NCBI GenBank assembly: GCA_023665865.1
Contig: JAMPDC010000001.1
Coordinates: 1,510,637-1,574,636 of the forward strand
Origin: Staphylococcus sp.
Lineage (GTDB): Bacteria; Bacteroidota; Bacteroidia; Bacteroidales; Muribaculaceae
Direction: 5' to 3'
DNA: 64,000 nucleotides
Shown here: one piece after another, positions 33,223 through 42,167 of the stretch
Numbering within the stretch: the stretch's first letter is position 1
Layout: each line of letters opens with the position of its first letter
Notes under the pieces: model-generated
The model's database searches: none
What the model saw: the letters and a program-made list of their open reading frames with translations, nothing else
Told to the model about the DNA's origin: nothing
Program-made: the position numbers and the translations under genes

Positions 33223-34431
33223 TCAGCGCAGACCGTAGGCAGCTTCAAGCCTTGAGAAATGGTTTGCGGAGGAGAAACGCCGGAGCGCATTATCTTTTAT
33301 CATTTCGCGGTTCCAGTCGGCAGTGCAGGCCTTGAGCAGACTCTCACGCAGATCCTCGCGGTCGCCACAGTCAAAGATCAATCCATCACGGCCCGACACA
33401 ATCAGCTCGGGGATGCCGCCGATGTCAGCCCCGACAACCGGAGTGCCCAACGAGAGAGATTCTATCACACTCAGAGGATTGTTTTCATACCAGACCGACG
33501 GGACGACCGAGAACATCGCACCCTTGAGGAGCGATCCAACCTGCTCACCCGAGAGGGGACCGAGAAACTCGATGTTGGAAGCAGTGGCATATTTCGCGGC
33601 CAATTCCTCAGCCATAGGGCCGCCACCCGCCACCTTTATCTTATATGGGAGTCCGGAGGCAACCTCAAGCAGAAAATCGACACCCTTTTCGGCCGACAGG
33701 CGCCCGACGTAGCAATAGTAGGGCTCCGCTGCGGCCGGGACTTCTCCTGCTGCGGCAGCCCCGAGCCTGTCAGGGTCGATGAAATTGCAGTTGACAAGCA
33801 GCTTGCCGTCACTGTAGCCTGCCTTCATCATCATCCGCTTCATAAACTCGCTCGGACAGATGAAAGCGTCGACATTGCGCTCAAGCACATGCCGGTTCCA
33901 TCTGAGAGCCTCGAGCCACCCGATGACGCTTGCGGCGAGGGAGCCTTTCATGCAGCGGCGGCGCACGACGGCAAAAGGACTGCCCCCCACACAGTCCTCG
34001 CAGACCCCGTCGGGGGTCAGGCAACTGTAGGAAGGACAGATGAGTTTATAGTCATGGAGAGTCCACACGACCCGGAGGCCCCGCTCATGGGCCATCACGA
34101 CAAGTATGGGCGAAAGATAGCTGTGGATGTTGTGGAAATGAACGATATCGGGCCGGAATTCATCAAGAACCGCAGCAAATCTGCTCCTGACATCGTCGAG
34201 ACCGAACACACGCCTGACAGCGGCGAGCTTCCCGGACACCGGTCCGGAGAAATCGACCTCCGGAGCGAAATGGCGCGACCATTCCGAGGGTATGTTTTCA
34301 GAATAATCCATCGAGAACACAGCTGTCCCGAATCCCTGCGCGGCAAGCAGCCGCTCGAGATTGATCGCACACACGCAATCGCCCCCGCGGGGATAATAGA
34401 ACTTGTTAACTATCAATACTCTCGGTTTCAT
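33223..34431 (-). CDS. GT4-type glycosyltransferase
   Basis: A 402-residue GT-B enzyme starting MKPRVLIVNKFYYPRGGDCV. The N-domain includes DIVHFHNIHSYLSP and a Cys-rich stretch (CPSYSCLTPDGVCEDCVGG) typical of a subgroup of capsule/LPS glycosyltransferases. The donor site is YVGRLSAEKGVDFLLEV, followed by ENNPLSVIESLSLGTPVVG. It is the first gene of the GT - radical SAM - GT unit. A long antisense frame across it is a shadow. Confidence 0.88.
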   Translation of the reverse strand: MKPRVLIVNKFYYPRGGDCVCAINLERLLAAQGFGTAVFSMDYSENIPSEWSRHFAPEVDFSGPVSGKLAAVRRVFGLDDVRSRFAAVLDEFRPDIVHFHNIHSYLSPILVVMAHERGLRVVWTLHDYKLICPSYSCLTPDGVCEDCVGGSPFAVVRRRCMKGSLAASVIGWLEALRWNRHVLERNVDAFICPSEFMKRMMMKAGYSDGKLLVNCNFIDPDRLGAAAAGEVPAAAEPYYCYVGRLSAEKGVDFLLEVASGLPYKIKVAGGGPMAEELAAKYATASNIEFLGPLSGEQVGSLLKGAMFSVVPSVWYENNPLSVIESLSLGTPVVGADIGGIPELIVSGRDGLIFDCGDREDLRESLLKACTADWNREMIKDNALRRFSSANHFSRLEAAYGLR

Positions 34432-34629
34432 ATTCTAAAATAGGAAGTGGTAAGGTACCTGCTACAGACACAGCGCATCCGTGAGTGTCGGTCACTGCAC
34501 AATCATAGATTAAGGTCAACACATCTTTATTTAATAAACTTTCCGCAGGCCCAATTATTGTGTATCGGGAAGGAAACATTTAGCGCATATTGAAAAACTC
34601 CGCCATTTGGAAAGCCCGTGAATTTTACG

Positions 34630-34661
34630 TTTGCTCTTTTTGCAGAAAATCACTAACTTTG
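34630..34661 (+). promoter_or_regulatory. Promoter of the rseC-rnfBC operon
   Basis: TTTG (34630-34633), 20 nt, TAACTTTG (34654-34661): perfect match. Initiation is expected near 34668, so the start of rseC is ATG 34715 and not the frame's earlier start at 34631. Confidence 0.88.
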
Positions 34662-34714
34662 CTCCCGAATATCTTAAAGTGTGTTTTTATCCTCCGTGTT
34701 TTTTATCTATTATC

Positions 34715-35137
34715 ATGAGTAAAGAAAACGTGAAACACCGTGGCGTTGTCGAGAAAGTCGGGCCCGGCTACATCATCATCCGCACACAGGACGAATGTAA
34801 GTGTGACGGATGTGCGATCACCGCACTTTGCAACAGCAAGGACGGAGGGAAAGAATTGCTGACCATCGACACACCCTCGTCGGCCGATTTCACGCCCGGC
34901 GACCGCGTCGAGGCAAGCGCCTCACCCGGTTCCACCCTTCAGGCAGCCTGGTGGGCTCTGATCCTTCCGACCATAGTCTTTGCCGGCGTGACACTCGCGT
35001 GCCGCTTCGGGTGTCCCGAAATGGGAGGCTGGTCGCTGGCCGTCGGTTTTGCCGCCCTCGCGCTCTATGATCTCTTCCTCTACCGCCAGCGCAAGCGCCT
35101 CGCGCAGAAAGTCAGCTGGACGGTCACCAAACTCTGA
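34715..35137 (+). CDS. rseC: RseC/MucC family SoxR-reducing system protein
   Basis: A 140-residue protein. A small N-terminal domain with cysteines (ECKCDGCAITALC, about 24-36) precedes two transmembrane helices (AAWWALILPTIVFAGVTLA and SLAVGFAALALYDLFLY). RseC-like proteins accompany Rnf genes in Bacteroidetes and take part in redox control in proteobacteria. The promoter fixes the start at 34715. The gap to rnfB is 59 bp. Confidence 0.85.
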   Translation: MSKENVKHRGVVEKVGPGYIIIRTQDECKCDGCAITALCNSKDGGKELLTIDTPSSADFTPGDRVEASASPGSTLQAAWWALILPTIVFAGVTLACRFGCPEMGGWSLAVGFAALALYDLFLYRQRKRLAQKVSWTVTKL

Positions 35138-35196
35138 CCTCACGATGGCTAAAGTCTGAAAACTCAATATCTATTCATGAATTCATCTACCTTACC

Positions 35197-36057
35197 ATGA
35201 ACATTATAGTAACTTCAATCATTGTCCTCGGGATTATCGGCATCGTCGGAGCCGCCGTGCTCTACATTGTCGCCAAGCGCTTCCATGTGCATGAAGATCC
35301 CCGTATCGATCAAGTTGAGGCGCTTCTGCCCGGCGCCAACTGTGGCGGCTGCGGCCGTAGCGGCTGCCGCGACTTCGCTGCCGCCTGTGTATGCGCTGAT
35401 ACCCTCGACGGACTCAACTGCCCCTCTTCGGGTAGCGCAGTCATGAAACAGATCGGCGACATCGTCGGCCTCACAGCTGTCGAAGCCAAGCCGAAAATCG
35501 CAGTATTGAAATGTAACGGCACCTGTGACCTCCGTCCGCAAGTGGCCCGCTACGAAGGCGCTCCCTCCTGCGCAGTGCTTGCATCGCTCGGAGCCGGCCA
35601 GACAGGCTGTCCCAACGGCTGCCTCGGCTGTGGAGACTGCGTGGCCGCCTGCCCCTACGACGCCATCGAGATGAACCTCGAGACAGGTCTGCCCGAAGTG
35701 AAAGAAGACAAGTGTGTCGGTTGCGGTGCCTGCGTCAAAGCCTGCCCGCGCGCCATCATCGAGCTCCGCTATAAAGGGCCGCGCGGCATGAGAGTCTATG
35801 TCGCCTGCTCAAACAAGGAGAAAGGCGCTGTGGCGATGAAAGAATGTAAAGTCGCATGTATCGGCTGCTCGAAATGTGCCAAAGAGTGTACACACGACGC
35901 TATCACCATCGCCAACAACCTCTCATATATCGACTATGAGAAATGCAAGTTGTGCCGCAAGTGTGTCGATGTCTGCCCGACCCATGCCATCCACGCTGTC
36001 AACTTCCCGGTCAAGAAAGCTGCGCCGGCCAAAGACAAAGTCGAAGAAACAGTCTGA
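35197..36057 (+). CDS. rnfB: Electron transport complex protein RnfB
   Basis: A 286-residue iron-sulfur protein. An N-terminal membrane anchor (IIVTSIIVLGIIGIVGAAVL) precedes the RnfB-type cluster motif GANCGGCGRSGCRDFA and several ferredoxin motifs (CLGCGDCVAACPYDAIE, CVGCGACVKACP, CIGCSKCAKECT, CKLCRKCVDVCP). It feeds electrons from ferredoxin into the Rnf Na+/H+-pumping ferredoxin:NAD+ oxidoreductase. It is complete and followed 21 bp later by rnfC. Confidence 0.93.
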   Translation: MNIIVTSIIVLGIIGIVGAAVLYIVAKRFHVHEDPRIDQVEALLPGANCGGCGRSGCRDFAAACVCADTLDGLNCPSSGSAVMKQIGDIVGLTAVEAKPKIAVLKCNGTCDLRPQVARYEGAPSCAVLASLGAGQTGCPNGCLGCGDCVAACPYDAIEMNLETGLPEVKEDKCVGCGACVKACPRAIIELRYKGPRGMRVYVACSNKEKGAVAMKECKVACIGCSKCAKECTHDAITIANNLSYIDYEKCKLCRKCVDVCPTHAIHAVNFPVKKAAPAKDKVEETV

Positions 36058-36078
36058 TACCCTGATAAATAGAAGCTC

Positions 36079-37422
36079 ATGAAACTGCATACGTTCAAAA
36101 TCGGCGGTATCCATCCCGCTGAAAACAAGATTGCCGCCGGCAAACCCATCGAGAACATGCCTCTGCCGGAGGAAGTTGTACTCCCGGTCGCACAACATAT
36201 CGGCGCCCCAGCCAACCCAATCGTAAAGAAAGGCGACAAGGTTCGCCGCGGCGACTGTGTGGCAGAGGCCGGAGGCTTTGTCTCCGCCCCCATCCACACT
36301 CCCATCTCCGGAACAGTCACCAAGATCGACGTCTGCCGCACCCCCCAGGGTCTCCCCGTCCAGGCCATCTACATCAAGAGCGACGAGGCTGACCGCCAGG
36401 CTGATGCCGACAGCATGATGAACCGCGAGAAGCCTGTCCGCAGCGAAAGTGAAATAGCCGTCCTCGATGGAAAAGCCATCATCGACATCATCAAGAGCGC
36501 CGGCATCGTCGGTCTCGGCGGTGCAACCTTCCCCTGCCACGTGAAACTCTCGCCCCCTCCCGGCTCAAAGGCCGAGGTGGTGATCATCAATGCCGCCGAA
36601 TGTGAGCCCTGTCTCTCATGTGACGACATGCTCATGCGCGAGAACCCGGCCCAGATCGTCAAGGGTGTGGAACTCCTCATGAAAGCAGCCGGAGTCAACC
36701 GCGGTGTCATCGCCATCGAGAATAATAAACCTGAGGCTATCGCCGCACTCACCGCTGCCGCTACCGGCTCAGCAGGCATTGAAGTCATGCCCATGATGGT
36801 GAAATATCCGCAGGGAGGTGAAAAGCAGCTCATCGAAGCTGTCATCGGTAAGGAAGTCCCCTCGGGAGGACTGCCTATCGCCACAGGCGCTATCGTCCAG
36901 AACGTAGCGACCGCCTATGCTGTCTATCGCGCCGTGGTGCTCGGCGAACCTCTCATGGACCGCGTGCTCACCCTCCACGACGGCGAGACAGGCCGCAACA
37001 TGCGCGTGCCGTTCGGCACAATTCTCGCCACCCTCGTCGGTGACCGCCAGCCCGAGAAGATCATCATCGGCGGCCCCATGATGGGACGCACCGCCTCCAC
37101 TCTCCAGACACCGATGATCAAAGGCACCTCAGGCATCCTCCTCGACAGCCGTTACGCACACCGCCGTGAGGCCGAAAACTGTATCCGTTGCGGAAAATGC
37201 TCTGAAGCCTGCCCGATGGGTCTCGAACCCTTCCTTCTCGCCACACTCTCACGCCTGAAAGAATGGGACGAAGCAGAGAGCCAGAAGATAGCCAACTGCA
37301 TTGAGTGTGGTTCATGCAGCTATGCCTGCCCGGCGTCGCGCCCGGTCGTCGACTATGTGAGACTCGGCAAGCAGAAAGTCATGGCCGCCATGCGCGCACG
37401 TGCCGCAGCCGCAAAGAAATAA
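36079..37422 (+). CDS. rnfC: Electron transport complex protein RnfC
   Basis: A 447-residue NADH/FMN-binding subunit. The N-domain is KIGGIHPAENKIAAGKPI and the barrel-sandwich region about 30-90. The NADH/FMN-binding stretch is GLGGATFPCHVKLSPPPG and NAAECEPCLSCDDMLM, and two [4Fe-4S] motifs are at the C-terminus (CIRCGKCSEACP, CIECGSCSYACP). Length is normal. Instead of rnfD, a rho-independent terminator follows 26 bp after the stop. The other Rnf subunits are not in this window. Confidence 0.93.
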   Translation: MKLHTFKIGGIHPAENKIAAGKPIENMPLPEEVVLPVAQHIGAPANPIVKKGDKVRRGDCVAEAGGFVSAPIHTPISGTVTKIDVCRTPQGLPVQAIYIKSDEADRQADADSMMNREKPVRSESEIAVLDGKAIIDIIKSAGIVGLGGATFPCHVKLSPPPGSKAEVVIINAAECEPCLSCDDMLMRENPAQIVKGVELLMKAAGVNRGVIAIENNKPEAIAALTAAATGSAGIEVMPMMVKYPQGGEKQLIEAVIGKEVPSGGLPIATGAIVQNVATAYAVYRAVVLGEPLMDRVLTLHDGETGRNMRVPFGTILATLVGDRQPEKIIIGGPMMGRTASTLQTPMIKGTSGILLDSRYAHRREAENCIRCGKCSEACPMGLEPFLLATLSRLKEWDEAESQKIANCIECGSCSYACPASRPVVDYVRLGKQKVMAAMRARAAAAKK

Positions 37423-37447
37423 GCGACTGCCACAGCCGAAAAAATTG

Positions 37448-37483
37448 AAAAAAGTGCCGGATGATTAAATCCGGCACTTTTTT
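37448..37483 (+). terminator. Terminator after rnfC
   Basis: AGTGCCGGAT (37453-37462) with ATCCGGCACT around a 6-nt loop, flanked by A-run and T-run (six Ts), so it can work in both directions. It closes the shortened rnf operon. Confidence 0.92.
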
Positions 37484-37508
37484 CATATCATATTCAACAA
37501 ATAATCCT

Positions 37509-37516
37509 TATCTTTG
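37509..37516 (+). promoter_or_regulatory. -7 box of the aminotransferase gene
   Basis: TATCTTTG about 80 nt before the ATG. The -33 region has only TTTC slightly too far upstream (37481), so it is a weaker match than other promoters here. Confidence 0.55.
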
Positions 37517-37595
37517 CAGCAGGATATAAGAGGAGCAACCGCCCCTCGCAGTTAACCTTAACCACTTACCATTCACCCTTAACGCATAACTCATC

Positions 37596-38792
37596 ATGAC
37601 CCACATCTCAGACCGCGTTCAGGCGCTCGCACAGTCAGCGACGCTGGCTATGTCACAGAAGAGCAACGAGCTCAAAGCCCAGGGAGTAGACGTCATCAAC
37701 CTCTCGGTTGGTGAACCCGACTTTGAAACCCCGCATCACATCAAGGAAGCCGCCAAGCGCGCCATTGATGAAAACTTTACGTTCTACACCCCGGTGCCCG
37801 GCTACATGTCGCTCCGCAAGGCTGTGTCCGAAAAGCTCGCAAAAGAAAACGGCGTCAACTTCGCTCCCGAGCAGATCGTAGTGTCAAACGGTGCGAAGCA
37901 AGCTCTCTGCAACGTCATACTCGCCACTATCAACCCCGGCGACGAGGTCATCATCCCGATGCCCGCATGGGTAAGCTATGTGGAAATGGTGAAACTCGCA
38001 GGCGGCACAACCGTACAGATCCAGGCCGATATCCACCAGGACTTCAAGATCACACCCGAACAGCTTGAGGCAGCGGTCACTCCCGCCACCCGCATGATCC
38101 TCCTCTGCTCTCCCTCGAATCCCACCGGTAGCATCTACTCACGCGACGAGCTCCAGGCTCTGGTCAACGTGCTTGCCAAATATCCCGACATAATGGTGCT
38201 CGCCGATGAGATCTACGAGCACATCAACTTTACAGGCGCGTTCACCTCACTCGCCTCATTCCCCGAAATCGCCGACCGCACCATCATCATCAACGGTGTC
38301 TCCAAGGCATACGCGATGACTGGCTGGCGTATCGGCTATTGCGCTGCTCCCCAGTGGCTCGCAAAGGCTGTGACCAAACTTCAGGGCCAATATACATCAA
38401 ACGCCTCGTCAATCGCACAGAAAGCAGCCGAAGCCGCCTACACCGGACCGCAGGATTGCATAGCCGAGATGAACAAGGCATTTGAACGCCGCCGCAATCT
38501 CGTGGTCGACCTTGCCTCAAAGATACCCGGACTCAAAGTCAACCGTCCACAGGGCGCTTTCTACCTCTTCCCCGAGGTCAGCGCCTACATCGGCAAGACC
38601 ACACCCGAAGGCAAGCAGATCGCATCGTCGGGCGACCTCGCAATGTATCTCCTTGAGAAAGGCCATGTCGCAACCGTCGACGGAGCCGCTTTCGGTATGG
38701 AAGGCTACATCCGTCTCAGCTATGCTACCTCTGACGACAATCTCCGCGAGGCCCTGCGCCGCATCGCCGAGACTCTCGCCTCTCTTAAATAA
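37596..38792 (+). CDS. Aspartate-type aminotransferase (PLP fold type I)
   Basis: A 398-residue class I/II aminotransferase. Key motifs: LSVGEPDFETPHHI, the SNGAKQAL phosphate loop, LCSPSNPTGSIYS, and the PLP-binding lysine in GVSKAYAMTGWRIGY, which also ends with the substrate-side Arg motif. It most likely transfers the amino group of aspartate to 2-oxoglutarate. It lies 117 bp upstream of tyrS with a hairpin in between. Substrate choice within the subfamily is not fixed by sequence alone. Confidence 0.9.
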   Translation: MTHISDRVQALAQSATLAMSQKSNELKAQGVDVINLSVGEPDFETPHHIKEAAKRAIDENFTFYTPVPGYMSLRKAVSEKLAKENGVNFAPEQIVVSNGAKQALCNVILATINPGDEVIIPMPAWVSYVEMVKLAGGTTVQIQADIHQDFKITPEQLEAAVTPATRMILLCSPSNPTGSIYSRDELQALVNVLAKYPDIMVLADEIYEHINFTGAFTSLASFPEIADRTIIINGVSKAYAMTGWRIGYCAAPQWLAKAVTKLQGQYTSNASSIAQKAAEAAYTGPQDCIAEMNKAFERRRNLVVDLASKIPGLKVNRPQGAFYLFPEVSAYIGKTTPEGKQIASSGDLAMYLLEKGHVATVDGAAFGMEGYIRLSYATSDDNLREALRRIAETLASLK

Positions 38793-38817
38793 ACTGAATT
38801 AACGAACCAAAACATAT

Positions 38818-38860
38818 CCCGTGACCGGGTCTGACTTTATAGGGCAGACCCGGTCTCGGG
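38818..38860 (+). promoter_or_regulatory. GC-rich hairpin in the tyrS leader
   Basis: CCCG...CCGGGTCTG (38818-38833) pairs with CAGACCCGG...CGGG (38844-38860), without a T-run. It may act as an mRNA-stability or weak termination element between the aminotransferase and tyrS genes. No T-box sequence is visible. Confidence 0.45.
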
Positions 38861-38909
38861 ATGAAAGGGCCCATCCAAATGGTGCCCGATAAACCTTCAA
38901 ACGAATCAA

Positions 38910-40205
38910 ATGGATTTTATTGACGAACTTACCTGGCGCGGCATGATCCACACAGTCATGCCCGGAACAGATGAACAGCTCAAAAAAGGCATGACCACGG
39001 CCTATCTCGGCATCGACCCGACAGCCGACAGCCTGCATATCGGGCACCTCTGCGGCGTGATGATGCTCCGTCATTTCCAACGCTGCGGCCACAAGCCCCT
39101 GGCACTCGTCGGCGGCGCGACAGGCATGATCGGTGACCCCTCAGGCAAGAGTGCCGAACGCAACCTCCTTGACGAGACAACCCTCCGCCACAATCAGGAG
39201 GCTATCAAAAAGCAGCTCGCAAAGTTTCTCGACTTCGACAGCGACGCCCCCAACAAGGCTGAGATGGTCAACAACTACGACTGGACAAAGGACGTAACCT
39301 TCCTCGATTTCGCCCGCGAAATCGGCAAGCACATCACCGTCAACTACATGATGGCCAAAGACTCCGTGCAGAAGCGCCTCAACGGCGAGGCCCGCGACGG
39401 CCTCAGCTTCACCGAGTTCACCTATCAACTCCTCCAGGGATTTGACTTCTACACTCTCTACAAGGATAAGGACTGCAAACTCCAGCTCGGCGGCTCGGAC
39501 CAGTGGGGCAACATCACCACCGGCACCGAACTTATCAGACGTAAACTCGGCGGCGAGGCATACGCCCTCACCTGCCCGCTCATCACCAAAGCCGACGGCG
39601 GTAAGTTTGGCAAGACCGAGAGCGGCAACGTATGGCTCGATCCCCGCTACACATCTCCCTACAAATTCTATCAGTTCTGGCTCAACGTCTCAGACGCCGA
39701 CGCCGAGAAATATATCAAGATTTTCACCGAGCTTACCCGCGAAGAGGTTGCAGCCCTCGTCGAAGAACAGGCCCAGAACCCCGGCGCGCGTCCCTTGCAG
39801 AAGCGTCTTGCCAAGGAAGTGACGACTATGGTTCACTCAGCCGAGGAATATGAGGCTGCCGTCGAGGCATCGCAGATACTCTTCAGCAACCACGCCAACG
39901 AGACTCTCAAAAAAATCGACGAGGCCACGCTACTCGCCGTCATGGAAGGTGTGCCTCAGTTTGAAGTGAAGCGCAGCGCCATCGAAGAGGGTGTCAAGCT
40001 CGCCGACCTCCTCACCGACCTTGCCCCCGTCTTCCCCTCGAAGGGCGAGATGCGCAAGATGGTCCAGGGTGGCGGCGTCAGCATCAACAAGGAGAAAATC
40101 TCCGACCCCTACGCTCCCGCTTCGACCGACATGCTTCTCAACAATAAGTATATCCTCGTCCAGCGTGGTAAGAAGAACTACTTCCTTCTCCACGTCGCCG
40201 ACTGA
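38910..40205 (+). CDS. tyrS: Tyrosyl-tRNA synthetase
   Basis: A 431-residue class I synthetase. [16 protein letters not shown] holds the HIGH signature, [13 protein letters not shown] the KMSKS-equivalent (KFGKT), and [14 protein letters not shown] the tyrosine-site region. The C-terminal 65 residues form the S4-like tRNA-binding domain ([12 protein letters not shown]...[14 protein letters not shown]). It charges tRNA-Tyr in the cytoplasm. A strong terminator follows. Confidence 0.96.
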   Translation: MDFIDELTWRGMIHTVMPGTDEQLKKGMTTAYLGIDPTADSLHIGHLCGVMMLRHFQRCGHKPLALVGGATGMIGDPSGKSAERNLLDETTLRHNQEAIKKQLAKFLDFDSDAPNKAEMVNNYDWTKDVTFLDFAREIGKHITVNYMMAKDSVQKRLNGEARDGLSFTEFTYQLLQGFDFYTLYKDKDCKLQLGGSDQWGNITTGTELIRRKLGGEAYALTCPLITKADGGKFGKTESGNVWLDPRYTSPYKFYQFWLNVSDADAEKYIKIFTELTREEVAALVEEQAQNPGARPLQKRLAKEVTTMVHSAEEYEAAVEASQILFSNHANETLKKIDEATLLAVMEGVPQFEVKRSAIEEGVKLADLLTDLAPVFPSKGEMRKMVQGGGVSINKEKISDPYAPASTDMLLNNKYILVQRGKKNYFLLHVAD

Positions 40206-40240
40206 GACTGAGACTTTTTTCAACCGCACATACAATCCTG

Positions 40241-40286
40241 ACGACAGGGACTCCTCAAAACAGAGTCCCTGTCGTTCTTTTTTTTC
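40241..40286 (+). terminator. Terminator after tyrS
   Basis: ACGACAGGGACTC (40241-40253) pairs with GAGTCCCTGTCGT (40263-40275), then C and a run of Ts to about 40285. Confidence 0.95.
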
Positions 40287-40353
40287 GTCCACCTTGGATT
40301 ATTGGAGCATAGAGCGACACAATATTCTCCGCGGCAAAGCGTTATAAAAAGTG

Positions 40354-41112
40354 ATGAATCATCACTTTCACATACAATCGCAATGGCTCCGGGCATCCTG
40401 GCGGATGCTCGTGATGATTGTCGGCGTCCTGATGCTCGCCTCCGCTCCCGCTGCGGCCCAGAGCCTCAACGACAAGCTGATGAACCGCCCCTATGCTGAC
40501 CTGCGCCGCTGGCACCTCGGCTTCTCGGTCGGTGTCCACACCCAGGATTTCTCCTTTATCCACAACGGATACACTACTGAAAACGGCGAGCAATGGTTTG
40601 TCGAGCAGCCGGGATTTCAGCCGGGATTCTGTGTCAACGGTCTCTTTGACTACCGCCTGGGCACATATTTCAACCTCCGCTTCACCCCGGGTATGTATTT
40701 CGGCAACCGCGATGTCACGATGCGTGAATACAACAGCGGCACCGAACTGCGCCAGAACCTGAAATCGGCACTCGTAGTCCTCCCGGTCGACTTGAAATTC
40801 TCAGGACTCCGCTACCGCAACGCACGCCCCTACATAACCGCCGGTATCATGCCGACATTCAATGTGGCTAAGCAGAAAAGCGACTATCTCCGCACAAAAA
40901 CCTCCGACTTCTTCCTCACATGCGGATTCGGTTGCGATTTCTATCTTCCATACTTCAAATTCAACCCGGAGATAAAATTCTGCTTCGGTATCGGTGACAA
41001 CCTCCAGCATGACCGCGACGACATCTCTGAGGAGCCCGACAAACTTAAAATCACACAGTCGCTCAAGAAGGCCGTCTCACAGATGGTCGTATTAACCTTC
41101 TATTTCGAATGA
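40354..41112 (+). CDS. porT: Type IX secretion protein PorT
   Basis: A 252-residue outer-membrane protein. ATG 40354 is preferred to the GTG one codon earlier. Hydrophobic signal up to about residue 35 (MLASAPAAAQ), then the PorT-like RPYADLRRWHLGFSVGVHTQ and a beta-barrel ending VVLTFYFE. PorT is required for T9SS assembly. Its stop overlaps the porP start (ATGA), so here porT heads the porPKLMN operon. Confidence 0.85.
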   Translation: MNHHFHIQSQWLRASWRMLVMIVGVLMLASAPAAAQSLNDKLMNRPYADLRRWHLGFSVGVHTQDFSFIHNGYTTENGEQWFVEQPGFQPGFCVNGLFDYRLGTYFNLRFTPGMYFGNRDVTMREYNSGTELRQNLKSALVVLPVDLKFSGLRYRNARPYITAGIMPTFNVAKQKSDYLRTKTSDFFLTCGFGCDFYLPYFKFNPEIKFCFGIGDNLQHDRDDISEEPDKLKITQSLKKAVSQMVVLTFYFE

Positions 41113-42164
41113 CACACAGACCAAACTACTTTTCCAAAGCACTGGTATCGCTCGTAGCAGGTCTGATACTGTTGCTGACCCCGACCGTCGCCCAAGCCCA
41201 GGGCGACGCCATGCTCACGCAATACTGGGCACTCCCTACATACTACAATCCCGGAGCCGTCGGCGACAGCGACTATCTTCGCATCAGAGGAGCAGGCCGC
41301 TTGCAGTGGATCGGTATCGACAATGCCCCGCAGACCTTTCTCGCAGCCGCCGATATGCCCTTCAAAGTGTTCAACAAGCGTCTCGGCACAGGTCTCGTGG
41401 TCCAGCAGGAATCCATGGGCCTTTTCCGGAACCTCACCATCGGTGCCCAGATCGGCTACAAGCAGAAACTCTTCAAGGGAGAACTCACCATGGCTCTTCA
41501 GGTAGGTTTCTTCAACGAGCAGTTCAAAGGCTCGGAGGTCTATATCCCCGACGACGACGATTTCCACACGCCTGAGGACGAAGCCATCCCTTCGAAAGAC
41601 GTGGCCGGCAATGCCCTCGATCTCGGAGTGGGACTCTTCTATACCCACAAGAAATTCTGGGCCGGTGTCTCGCTCATGCATGCCAACAACCCGACCGTGA
41701 CTTTCACCGACGATACCCAGAGCGGTAGCCTCTCGCGCGCCGACGACATCAGCGGCGGAGACAGCGGAAGCAGTTCTGAAATCACAAAAAAATATCAGTT
41801 CACCGCACAACGCGCTGCATATTTCATGGCCGGGAGCAATATTCCTATTAAAAACACGTTATTTGAAGTGATACCATCCGTCATAGTCCGCAGCGATTTC
41901 ACCTACACAGATTTTGAAATCACCGGTCGGGTCCGCTACAACAAGCTATTCACCGCCGGGGTCGGCTATCGCTACAACGACGCTGTCTCGATTATGCTCG
42001 GAGCCGATATCAAAGGTATATTCATCGGCTACAGCTACGACTATCACCTTTCCGACATTTCAAAAGCCTCTTCAGGCAGCCACGAGCTTGTCGCAGGCTA
42101 TAGCCTTAAACTTGATTTTTCTGAGAAAAACCGCAACAAACACAAGAGCATACGCATAATGTAA
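41109..42164 (+). CDS. porP: PorP/SprF family T9SS membrane protein
   Basis: A 351-residue outer-membrane barrel with signal peptide (cleavage after AQA). The start of the mature part, QGDAMLTQYWALPTYYNPGA, is the hallmark of PorP/SprF proteins. In Porphyromonas PorP associates with PorE/PorK-N and T9SS function. It is 3 bp upstream of porK. A Ser/Gly/Asp-rich insert (about 198-225) distinguishes it from shorter family members. Confidence 0.9.
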   Translation: MTHRPNYFSKALVSLVAGLILLLTPTVAQAQGDAMLTQYWALPTYYNPGAVGDSDYLRIRGAGRLQWIGIDNAPQTFLAAADMPFKVFNKRLGTGLVVQQESMGLFRNLTIGAQIGYKQKLFKGELTMALQVGFFNEQFKGSEVYIPDDDDFHTPEDEAIPSKDVAGNALDLGVGLFYTHKKFWAGVSLMHANNPTVTFTDDTQSGSLSRADDISGGDSGSSSEITKKYQFTAQRAAYFMAGSNIPIKNTLFEVIPSVIVRSDFTYTDFEITGRVRYNKLFTAGVGYRYNDAVSIMLGADIKGIFIGYSYDYHLSDISKASSGSHELVAGYSLKLDFSEKNRNKHKSIRIM

Positions 42165-42167
42165 CTT

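Noticed and set aside
33259-34443. 394-codon open frame on the plus strand
   Set aside because: Antisense shadow of a clear GT4 gene; the translation is rich in His/Asp/Gly/Arg without domains, typical of GC-rich antisense frames.
38793-38909. T-box riboswitch in the tyrS leader
   Set aside because: No T-box sequence and no specifier loop; only one simple hairpin is present.
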